From: Chthoniobacterales bacterium
GTDB taxonomy: Bacteria; Verrucomicrobiota; Verrucomicrobiia; Chthoniobacterales; UBA10450
Length of the DNA stretch: 6,971 nucleotides
Assembly: GCA_025980625.1 (NCBI GenBank)
Contig: JAICXG010000151.1
Coordinates: 1-6,971 of the forward strand
Reading direction: 5' to 3'
Under the pieces are notes generated by a model that saw nothing but the letters and a program-made list of their open reading frames with translations, was not told the origin of the DNA and ran no database searches. Below, one piece after another: positions 1-5,416 of this stretch; positions within the stretch are counted from its first letter, which is position 1; each line of letters opens with the position of its first letter. The translations under genes and the position numbers were made by a program.

Positions 1-120
1 CCAACGCCCACCCCCACGCCCACAGCCACACCGACTGTAACTCCTACCGCCACTCCTACGCCCACCGCGACTCCGACTCCAAGCGCCACTCCCACCCCGA
101 CACCTACCCCGCCGCCGACG
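1..120 (+). repeat. Low-complexity Pro-Thr codon repeat (interdomain linker)
   Basis: This is a run of CCN-ACN codons, with occasional GCN-ACN, encoding a PTPTPTAT-type linker. Third positions vary, so it is a degenerate protein-level repeat rather than a perfect DNA tandem repeat. It continues past the left edge of the window, so its true length is unknown. Confidence 0.85.
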
Positions 121-576
121 GAGTTGATTGTTAATGGCGGGTTCGAAAGCAGCATTTCGCCCTGGCTGTTATCCGGCTCGGGTGCGTTCTACACCAACAA
201 CGGGAACTATCCTCACACCGGCACCGGCTATACCTATTTCGGAGTCAACAACAATGTCTCTGGCCAGGTTTACCAGACCGTCACGATCCCTTCCACTGCG
301 ACCGGAACTCTCACTTTCTGGTTCAACTGTAATTCCAGCGAGGGTTCGACGACGGCCTATGATTTTCTCTACGTCGAAGTTCGCAGCACGACTGGCACAT
401 TGCTCCAGACGATCGCGACCTACAGCAACAAGGACAAAGGAACCGTAGGGGTGTATTCACAGAAGTCGTTTAGTCTCGCGACCTACAAGGGCCAGACGGT
501 TCGGCTGCAATTCCGTTGCACGACAGATTATTCCCTGAGTACGACGTTCCGGATCGACGACGTTTCGTTGAAATAG
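1..576 (+). CDS. C-terminal part of a secreted or surface protein: Pro-Thr linker plus jelly-roll-like domain
   Basis: The frame is open from the first base of the window, so the gene begins upstream and only its last 191 residues are visible. The first ~40 residues are an almost pure Pro-Thr/Ala-Thr linker, of the kind that separates domains in exported enzymes and adhesins. The remaining ~150 residues begin ELIVNGGFE and end with FRIDDVSLK. This start and end, the central YDFLYVEV strand and the GQTVRLQFRC strand resemble the galactose-binding-like beta-sandwich modules found at the C-termini of bacterial exported peptidases and glycan-binding proteins (MAM/CBM-like). No catalytic residues are visible, so this part is more likely a binding or adhesion module than the enzyme itself. 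The TTG at 124 would begin exactly at the domain boundary, but the in-frame linker upstream shows it is not a real start. The specific ligand and the upstream domain are unknown. Confidence 0.82.
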   Translation, partial: PTPTPTPTATPTVTPTATPTPTATPTPSATPTPTPTPPPTELIVNGGFESSISPWLLSGSGAFYTNNGNYPHTGTGYTYFGVNNNVSGQVYQTVTIPSTATGTLTFWFNCNSSEGSTTAYDFLYVEVRSTTGTLLQTIATYSNKDKGTVGVYSQKSFSLATYKGQTVRLQFRCTTDYSLSTTFRIDDVSLK

Positions 577-740
577 AAGCTGCCGACGAAAGAACACCGA
601 AGCGGCGATACGCGCATTTTTCGCGCTGCTCCGAATCAGATACTGCGGCGACGCCTGTCCACAAGAAGCGGGTTTTCACCCCCATGCTTTGAATAGCGGG
701 CAGGGCGATCGCGTCTTTCAATTCAAAAACCAGGTCAAAA

Positions 741-1838
741 ATGAAAACGAAACTCTCTCTTTACGCGCTCGCATTGCTGCTCTGTGCCGGGTTGCCGGTG
801 GCATCATCTTCCGGCGCCGTGGCCATATCGGTGGGAATCGCCCCGCCACTCATCCCGGTTTACGAACAGCCGCTTTGCCCGGCTCCGGGATATATCTGGA
901 CGCCAGGTTATTGGGGTTGGGGTCCATTCGGCTATTATTGGGTTCCCGGCGAATGGGTGTTTCCGCCGCGGGTCGGTCTGCTCTGGACGCCAGGCTATTG
1001 GGGCTACCGGGGTGGCAATTACGCTTTCATCGACGGCTACTGGGGCCCGACCGTCGGCTTCTACGGGGGAATCAATTATGGTTATGGCTACTTTGGGAGC
1101 GGTTATTATGGCGGCCGCTGGTCGGGAAATACGTTTCTCTACAACACCGCCGTCTCGCGAGTAAGTCCTTCGATCACGACGACGTATGTGAACCGGGAAG
1201 TAGCAAGAAATGCGGGTGGCAACCGGGCAAGCTTCAACGGCCCCGGCGGCGTCCAAGCGAAGCCGACCGCACAAGATAAAGCCGCCGCGAAGGCCGAACG
1301 TGTCAAGCCGACTGCTACCCAACGTGCACGGGCCGAGACGGCAAAAAAAGATCCTGCGCTGCGGGCCACTAACAATCGCGGAAAGCCGAAGGCCGAAGCC
1401 GTTCAGACGTTTCGAAACAAAAATCGCACAGGTGCCGCGGCAACCGCCGAAAGCGCGGCAGCCACGGGTAAGAAGGGTGGGAGCCGGGCCGCAAGAGCGA
1501 ATACCTCCGCTGCCGCGAAGAAAGCCGAACCGGCTAGACGCGGCGCCGCAGAAAATGCTACTCGCCTCAAGACGGAGCGTTCGCGGCGGGAAACGAAAGC
1601 TCAGCCGACCCGCGAAGCAGCTTCTCGTCGTGCGCATGCCGCGCCCACGCGCCGCACCGCGGAACCAAAACGAGCGGCGCCTGCGCGTCGTGAAGCGCAA
1701 CGCGCGCCCTCAGCTCCGCGCCGGGCCGAGGCCGTTCAGCGCCGGCAACCAGCTCCCGGGGCCCGCAAGGGTGCTCCAGCTCGCGCATCAGAGAACGCCA
1801 AGAAAAAGAAGAATAAGAAAGAGAAACCCGGCGATTAG
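741..1838 (+). CDS. Secreted YXWGXW-repeat protein with long basic disordered tail
   Basis: This 365-residue protein starts with a clear signal peptide: a Lys-containing N-terminus, a hydrophobic core from about residue 5 to 21, and a likely cleavage near ASSSGA (about residue 26). Residues 51-101 carry WxPGxW motifs at W53-W58, W67-W72 and W82-W87, spaced 14-15 residues apart, plus a degenerate fourth (FIDGYW, 96-101). A Tyr/Gly-rich stretch follows to about residue 127. This matches the YXWGXW-repeat family, small exported proteins of unknown function. A linker with FNGPGG and AKPT follows at about 165-176. The last ~190 residues are almost only Ala, Arg, Lys, Pro, Glu, Gln and Thr, end in a poly-Lys stretch, and are probably disordered and strongly positive. 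The ATG at 741 has only a weak AGG ribosome site at 732-734, but it is the start that gives the signal peptide. The tail may bind polyanions such as LPS, exopolysaccharide or DNA; that is inference. The gene stands alone, convergent with the anti-sigma gene. Confidence 0.85.
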   Translation: MKTKLSLYALALLLCAGLPVASSSGAVAISVGIAPPLIPVYEQPLCPAPGYIWTPGYWGWGPFGYYWVPGEWVFPPRVGLLWTPGYWGYRGGNYAFIDGYWGPTVGFYGGINYGYGYFGSGYYGGRWSGNTFLYNTAVSRVSPSITTTYVNREVARNAGGNRASFNGPGGVQAKPTAQDKAAAKAERVKPTATQRARAETAKKDPALRATNNRGKPKAEAVQTFRNKNRTGAAATAESAAATGKKGGSRAARANTSAAAKKAEPARRGAAENATRLKTERSRRETKAQPTREAASRRAHAAPTRRTAEPKRAAPARREAQRAPSAPRRAEAVQRRQPAPGARKGAPARASENAKKKKNKKEKPGD

Positions 1839-1839
1839 G

Positions 1840-1887
1840 CTCTCGCGAGACCCGGCTGTTGGTTAATTGTCCGAGTGAGTAAGTAAC
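1840..1887. repeat. Dispersed intergenic repeat, copy A
   Basis: About 47 bp that align in the same orientation with positions 5360-5406 at roughly 83% identity by eye (7 mismatches and one single-base gap). This includes a 15-nt identical block, GCGAGACCCGGCTGT, at 1845-1859 and 5365-5379. It begins two bases after the stop codon of the YXWGXW-repeat gene, in a convergent gap. Unlike copy B it lacks the left arm of the hairpin, so it is unlikely to be an efficient terminator. Confidence 0.7.
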
Positions 1888-1959
1888 CTCGTTAGGCACC
1901 GGGTAGCGATTGCCAGATTCCTTTCGGCCGACAGATTTTCAGGTGGGTAGGATTCGACC

Positions 1960-2718
1960 CTATTCGCTGGCTGCAACGTAGGATGCGAATTGGCGTAACT
2001 CTGCGGCGTTCAAGTCCGAGACCGCCCAGTAACTCATCTCGCCTTGCCTCCAGTGGATGAGATTATAACCGCGGCGAGCCATTGCTTCTGGCGTTGAGTT
2101 AGAACGACCTGGCGCCGGTGAGATGAAAAGGTTAATTGGATGCTGGTGGCGCCGATAAACCAAAGCTACAACCGTTTTGCCATCGAGATAATCGAGCCGA
2201 CCCCCGAGGAGGGAAAATCCCCGGGTTGCGAAGTCGTGCACTTCGGGCGCGAAGTCTACCTTTCCATCGAACCAGGGCTTCACCGTGTGCTGATCGGACG
2301 ACGGAACGTCTACCAGATGAGTGGCGAGCAACGAGCGGACGTGATTGGCCACCACCTCATCGGCAATCGCATTGCGGGAAGTGCCGCGATAGCTCTGCGA
2401 GAAGATAAAACCCAGGAGCAGCAGCAGCGCGCAGGCGCTCCCGAGGGCAAAGGTGAGCCACGAGCGCGGGGCCTGACGCGCGGACTCAGCCGATGTCTCT
2501 CGTCGCAGGTCGGCCCGGATCTTCTTTCGCAAACTCGCAGGAGCGCGAAAGGCCGGCGCGCTATTCGTTAGGGCAGTGCGCAAGCTCCGAATCGTTTGCT
2601 CGGCGGCGCGGCACTCGTCGCAGCTCTGAAGATGGTGCTCGACGAGCCTTATGTTAGCCGCATCCAGCTCGCCATCCGCATAGGAATGGACAAGTGACCT
2701 CTTTTCGTCGTGCTCCAT
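1960..2718 (-). CDS. Membrane-anchored zinc-finger anti-sigma factor
   Basis: This 252-residue protein is the likely inhibitor of the ECF sigma factor encoded directly upstream. The N-terminal cytoplasmic part carries the anti-sigma zinc-finger signature HxxxCxxC (H29, C33, C36, with H11 a possible fourth ligand). This is the fold that sequesters group IV sigma factors. A single transmembrane helix lies at about residues 87-106. The remaining ~145 residues should lie in the periplasm; they contain the stretch from KPWFDGKVDFAP to the GGRLDYLDGKTVVALVYRR segment that is typical of this family of transmembrane anti-sigma regulators (COG5662-like). The ATG follows the sigma gene stop codon after a single base, so the two are almost certainly co-transcribed and translationally coupled, which keeps their ratio fixed. 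The zinc-finger cysteines could make it redox-sensitive, but the inducing signal is not evident from the sequence. Confidence 0.9.
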   Translation of the reverse strand: MEHDEKRSLVHSYADGELDAANIRLVEHHLQSCDECRAAEQTIRSLRTALTNSAPAFRAPASLRKKIRADLRRETSAESARQAPRSWLTFALGSACALLLLLGFIFSQSYRGTSRNAIADEVVANHVRSLLATHLVDVPSSDQHTVKPWFDGKVDFAPEVHDFATRGFSLLGGRLDYLDGKTVVALVYRRHQHPINLFISPAPGRSNSTPEAMARRGYNLIHWRQGEMSYWAVSDLNAAELRQFASYVAASE

Positions 2719-2719
2719 C

Positions 2720-3256
2720 TTACTCTTCTTTCATGTAAGTCCTGGAAAGGATCTCCGCGAGTTGCGCGCGGGCTCGGGCCAGGCGCGACATGACTGTGCC
2801 CACCGGGACCGCCGCGATGTCTGCGATCTCCTTGTAGGAACACTCTTCCAGCTCACGCAAGGTAATCACTTCGCGAAACTCCGGCGGGAGCTGATCGATC
2901 GCCGCGCGCACCGTGTCGCGATCGTGCACCTGGTCGAGCCGGCTCGTGAGGCCGGGAGCCGGGTTCTCGGGCGTGTGTAACTCTTCATCGAAAAGCACGT
3001 CCTCCTCGTGACCACGGTTGCGTTTGAGTGCGGTGAAAGCAGTATTGCGCACGATGCGCAGAAACCAAGCCCGACTGTTCTGGCCGCGAAAGCTGTCGAA
3101 AAAGCGAAAGGCGCGGAGCGAAGCGTCCTGCACGACGTCCTCCGCATCCTGGTCGTTCCGCAGAAGAAAGCGAGCCAGGCTGTAGGCGGCATCGAGATGC
3201 GGCAAAATCGCGGACTCGAACTCCGCCTGCCGCGACGGCTGACCGAATCGAATCAC
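2720..3256 (-). CDS. ECF-family (group IV) RNA polymerase sigma factor
   Basis: This 178-residue protein has the two-domain layout of ECF sigma factors. Region 2 spans about residues 15-82: LPHLDAAYSLARFLL, the core-binding DAEDVVQDASLRAF, and the promoter-melting segment AWFLRIVRNTAF. Region 4 spans about 115-170: LPPEFREVITLRELEECSYKEIAD, then the helix-turn-helix VPVGTVMSRLARARAQL that reads the -35 element. The start is taken as GTG at 3256. There is no in-frame ATG before residue 155, an in-frame TGA lies five codons upstream (3269-3271), and the predicted promoter would place the transcript start about 20 nt upstream. It is the first gene of a two-gene unit with the zinc-finger anti-sigma factor, and it is divergent from the phosphoesterase/cytochrome operon. 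A matching promoter motif faces each side, so it probably activates both itself and that operon. The exact ECF subgroup was not determined. Confidence 0.92.
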   Translation of the reverse strand: MIRFGQPSRQAEFESAILPHLDAAYSLARFLLRNDQDAEDVVQDASLRAFRFFDSFRGQNSRAWFLRIVRNTAFTALKRNRGHEEDVLFDEELHTPENPAPGLTSRLDQVHDRDTVRAAIDQLPPEFREVITLRELEECSYKEIADIAAVPVGTVMSRLARARAQLAEILSRTYMKEE

Positions 3257-3282
3257 GCTTTGTCTCTTTCACTCATAAAGAA

Positions 3283-3312
3283 CCAGACTGCATTCTGTGA
3301 AATTTTATTCCC
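3283..3312 (-). promoter_or_regulatory. Predicted ECF promoter of the sigma/anti-sigma genes
   Basis: Read on the minus strand, GGGAATAA (3312-3305, -35-like) is followed after 14 nt by CAGTCTGG (3290-3283, -10-like with a GTC core). It has the same layout as the motif on the plus strand at 3336-3365. A GGAA-type -35 with a GTC-type -10 at this spacing is the usual look of ECF promoters. Transcription would begin near 3276, giving a leader of about 20 nt before the GTG at 3256. This fits an autoregulated sigma factor. It is a prediction only; no start site has been mapped. Confidence 0.68.
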
Positions 3313-3335
3313 TTCGCCTGCTAACTCTTGTCTTC

Positions 3336-3365
3336 GGGAATAAGCACCGAGGTCGCTCAGTCAGG
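3336..3365 (+). promoter_or_regulatory. Predicted ECF promoter of the phosphoesterase/cytochrome operon
   Basis: GGGAATAA (3336-3343) is followed after exactly 14 nt by CAGTCAGG (3358-3365). It is identical to the minus-strand motif at 15 of 16 specified positions with the same spacing, although the two spacers are unrelated in sequence. The expected transcript start, about 3372, lies just before the ribosome-binding site at 3374-3379, leaving a leader of about 15 nt before the ATG at 3387. The -35 elements of the two divergent promoters sit back to back, 23 bp apart. Confidence 0.68.
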
Positions 3366-3373
3366 ATGGGCAA

Positions 3374-3379
3374 AGGGGA
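3374..3379 (+). promoter_or_regulatory. Shine-Dalgarno site that fixes the phosphoesterase start
   Basis: AGGGGA lies seven bases before the ATG at 3387. It decides the start against two in-frame upstream ATGs at 3297 and 3366. The first would lie upstream of the predicted promoter and both would precede this site. The 3387 start also puts the twin-arginine motif at a normal distance from the N-terminus. Confidence 0.75.
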
Positions 3380-3386
3380 AATTAAC

Positions 3387-4337
3387 ATGAATACTCAAGA
3401 TACCATTCTGCATAACGACAATCCCGACGGCATCGACCGGCGCGGATTTCTCAAATGTATGGCGTGGGCCGGCACCGGCGTCCTTTGGACAGTCAGCGGA
3501 GGCCTGCTCTCTTCAAAGGTCCTTGGCGCAACCACTGAGGGCGCCGGCGCGGATTTCACCTTCGCGCAGATCAGCGACAGCCACATAGGATTTAACAAGG
3601 ACGCAAACAAGGATGTGATCGGGACGCTGCACAAAGCAATCGCGAAAATCAATGCCTTGCCCAAGGCGCCGGATTTCATTCTCCACACCGGCGACCTGAC
3701 TCACCTTTCCGAGGCGGAAGAATTCGACGCGCTTGAGCAAAACCTGAAGATGATTCGTACGGGTGAGGTTTTCTATGTGCCAGGTGAGCATGACGTGCTG
3801 AGCGATAATGGCGCGCTCTACCGGGAGCGTTTTGCGAGAAAATCGCTCGGCTCAGGCTGGTATAGCTTCGATCACAAAGGCGTGCATTTCGTTGGGCTGG
3901 TCAATGTCGTCGAGACTCACGAGGGCGGCCTTGGAGTTCTGGGCAGGGCGCAGCTGGAATGGTTACAGAAAGACCTGGCACCGCTTCCCACAAGCACACC
4001 GATCGTGGTCTTCGCGCACATTCCGCTCTGGGCGGTGTATCCGCAATGGGGTTGGGGCACGGACGACGCGGAGCAGGCGCTAGGTTATCTCCGGCGTTTC
4101 GGATCTGTCACGGTCTTGAATGGTCATATTCATCAGACGGTGAAAAAGGTGGAGGGCAACATCACTTTTCACACCGCGATGTCGACTGCCTTCCCGCAGC
4201 CGGCGCCCGGCACCGCGCCCAAAGCCGGCCCACTCAAAGTGGAAGCCGCGCGACTTACCTCTGTCCTTGGGATAACAGACGTTAGTTACGTCGAAGGAAG
4301 CCACACACTGGCGGTCGTGGATAGCACGCTCGCATAA
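3387..4337 (+). CDS. Tat-exported calcineurin-like metallophosphoesterase
   Basis: This 316-residue protein carries a Tat signal, DRRGFLK at residues 17-23, followed by a hydrophobic segment to about residue 48. It should therefore be exported already folded and metal-loaded. The mature part has the motif order of calcineurin-like (Icc/CpdA-type) dinuclear-metal phosphoesterases: D64-x-H66 (ISDSH), G102-D103 (HTGDLTH), PGEHD at 132-136, H211 in VVFAHIP, and G246-H247-x-H249 (NGHIH). The third motif has Glu134 where most family members have Asn (GNHD), so metal binding or substrate preference may differ. Such enzymes hydrolyse phosphomono- or diesters; the substrate here is unknown. Tat export in place of the usual cytoplasmic location suggests a periplasmic or surface substrate. 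It is the first gene of the operon with the DUF2231-type protein (30 nt downstream) and cytochrome c, and it sits directly behind the predicted ECF promoter. Confidence 0.9.
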   Translation: MNTQDTILHNDNPDGIDRRGFLKCMAWAGTGVLWTVSGGLLSSKVLGATTEGAGADFTFAQISDSHIGFNKDANKDVIGTLHKAIAKINALPKAPDFILHTGDLTHLSEAEEFDALEQNLKMIRTGEVFYVPGEHDVLSDNGALYRERFARKSLGSGWYSFDHKGVHFVGLVNVVETHEGGLGVLGRAQLEWLQKDLAPLPTSTPIVVFAHIPLWAVYPQWGWGTDDAEQALGYLRRFGSVTVLNGHIHQTVKKVEGNITFHTAMSTAFPQPAPGTAPKAGPLKVEAARLTSVLGITDVSYVEGSHTLAVVDSTLA

Positions 4338-4367
4338 CCCGATCAGGTTTATTGGAAGAAAGGTTCG

Positions 4368-4790
4368 ATGAATTCGCTTTTCTGGGCACGTCTCCACGGC
4401 GGCACCACTCACTTTCCCATCGCACTCATCTTTGGCGCGGCCTTATTCGACACCCTCAGCTTCCTTTGCCCTCGCTCTCGACGAGGTCGCGACTTTAGGA
4501 TTATCGGATTCTGGCTTGTAACTCTGGGCGCGCTCGGTTCTTTCGGTGCGGTCTTCTCCGGGCTCGCTTTGAGTAAGTGGCAAATTGGCGGGACAGGGCA
4601 GTTGTTCCGCCATCACTTATTCGTTTGGCCCGCTTTTGCCCTGATCGTCGGGCTGGCCACCTGGCGCGTGTTGGTCGGCTATAACCCTTCGCGCCGCGCC
4701 TTCCAATTCTACATTGGCACCATCCTGATCAGCTGTGTAGTGATCGGTGCGGCTGGATGTTTTGGCGGTGAGTTATTACTCGGCCAATGA
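4368..4790 (+). CDS. Four-helix DUF2231-type inner-membrane protein
   Basis: This 140-residue, strongly hydrophobic protein has four predicted membrane helices at about residues 14-34, 45-68, 84-103 and 114-134. The N-terminal LHGGTTHFPIALIFGAALFD and the small-residue-rich helices resemble DUF2231, a family of uncharacterised bacterial membrane proteins often found near cytochromes. Histidines at 10, 15, 82 and 83 lie at or near helix ends and could in principle bind haem or metal; this is inference. A GAAAGG ribosome site (4358-4363) lies a rather short four bases before the ATG. It sits between the phosphoesterase and cytochrome genes with gaps of 30 and 34 nt on the same strand, so it probably works with them, perhaps as a membrane partner for electron transfer to or from the cytochrome. 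No enzymatic motif is visible. Confidence 0.8.
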   Translation: MNSLFWARLHGGTTHFPIALIFGAALFDTLSFLCPRSRRGRDFRIIGFWLVTLGALGSFGAVFSGLALSKWQIGGTGQLFRHHLFVWPAFALIVGLATWRVLVGYNPSRRAFQFYIGTILISCVVIGAAGCFGGELLLGQ

Positions 4791-4824
4791 GTTCAGGTTC
4801 TTTCCGGAATGAGGAGATGCAAAA

Positions 4825-5226
4825 ATGAAGCGTTGGGGCGAAGGGAAAGCCGCAGTTGCTGCGATCGTTGTCTCAGCGTCAACCCTGCTCGGCACCTATG
4901 GAATCACTCGCATCATGCGCAGTGCCAGCTTCTCAATGCGGATGCCCGATTTGCTCAGCAGTGCGCACGCCGAAAAGGTGCCGCCTGTGACTGCTGCAGA
5001 TTCCGACCTGGGGCGTCATCTCTTTCTGCTCAATTGCGCTCATTGCCACGGTGACGATGCGCATGGTGGCGAGAGACCAGACTTACATGACCTGCACAAG
5101 AGTAATGCCCGGATCCACCAGGCGATAACCACCGGAATCAAGGGCGAGATGCCCTCGTTTGGGAAGAAGTTCAACGAACTGGATGTTCAGGCGCTCACCG
5201 CCTACTTGCGAACCCTGCGCCACTAG
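4825..5226 (+). CDS. Small membrane-anchored or periplasmic c-type cytochrome
   Basis: This 133-residue class I cytochrome c carries one haem. The haem-binding motif CAHCH is at C71-C74-H75 (LNCAHCHGDDAHGG), and the likely distal ligand is M109 in GEMPSF. The C-terminal helix, LDVQALTAYLRTL, is typical of the family. An N-terminal hydrophobic stretch at about residues 9-28 has no obvious cleavage site, so it may act as an uncleaved membrane anchor. The ~40 residues between it and the haem domain form a Ser/Ala/Pro-containing linker. The domain should lie in the periplasm and carry single electrons. A strong ribosome site, GAGGAG (4811-4816), precedes the ATG by eight bases. It is the last gene of the operon. 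No clear intrinsic terminator on this strand follows; the next hairpin faces the other way and serves groEL. Confidence 0.9.
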   Translation: MKRWGEGKAAVAAIVVSASTLLGTYGITRIMRSASFSMRMPDLLSSAHAEKVPPVTAADSDLGRHLFLLNCAHCHGDDAHGGERPDLHDLHKSNARIHQAITTGIKGEMPSFGKKFNELDVQALTAYLRTLRH

Positions 5227-5340
5227 AGTCGATCGAAGAGTATGCTGACTCACGGGGCAGGCTTTGCTTCGAGCGGAATGGCGGAGACGAAGCGTTAACG
5301 ACCTTGCAAATGCGTTGGCTACCGGTCTAAGGTATAGTTA

Positions 5341-5378
5341 CAAAGCAAAACAGCCGGGCCTCTTGCGAGACCCGGCTG
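5341..5378 (-). terminator. Rho-independent terminator of groEL
   Basis: The stem-loop at 5351-5378 has arms of 12 nt (cagccgggcctc and gagacccggctg) that pair with one C-A mismatch around a TTGC loop. On the minus strand it is followed directly by a T-rich stretch, TTTTGCTTTG (5350-5341). It lies about 40 nt past the groEL stop codon, where an intrinsic terminator is expected. The plus-strand side has no T-run, so it should act mainly on groEL transcripts. Confidence 0.85.
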
Positions 5379-5406
5379 TGGTTGATTGCTAGAGTTAGTG
5401 AGTAAC
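5360..5406. repeat. Dispersed intergenic repeat, copy B
   Basis: This is the partner of the copy at 1840-1887, in the same orientation and also between two convergent genes. It covers the loop and right arm of the groEL terminator and runs to 11 nt from the groEL stop codon. The shared stretch extends well beyond the hairpin arm (the common GAGT/TAGT...GAGTAAC-type end), so hairpin constraint alone does not explain the similarity. Confidence 0.7.
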
Positions 5407-5416
5407 TGGTCGGGGC

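Noticed and set aside
1..120. Repetitive CCCAC-type tract considered as a CRISPR or tandem DNA repeat
   Set aside because: There are no repeat/spacer units. The periodicity is codon-based and in frame with the downstream domain, so it is a protein linker.
611..626. Short GC hairpin with a T-rich loop after the first gene, considered as a terminator
   Set aside because: Only about four base pairs form, and the T-run is in the loop rather than after the stem.
804..1700. 298-codon open frame antisense to the YXWGXW-repeat gene
   Set aside because: It is rich in Arg, Pro and Ser, as expected from the reverse complement of a GC-rich gene. The plus-strand frame has a signal peptide and recognisable repeats.
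2140..2571. 143-codon plus-strand open frame opposite the anti-sigma gene
   Set aside because: No recognisable domain is visible, and the opposite strand encodes a clear zinc-finger anti-sigma factor over the whole stretch.
3297..3386. 30-residue N-terminal extension of the phosphoesterase
   Set aside because: It would run through the predicted promoter and ribosome-binding site, and would place the Tat motif too far from the N-terminus. The ATG at 3387 has a good ribosome site.
5266..5293. Inverted repeat GCTTCG/CGAAGC after the cytochrome gene, considered as the operon terminator
   Set aside because: The stem is six base pairs with a 16-nt loop and no following T-run, so it is too weak to call.
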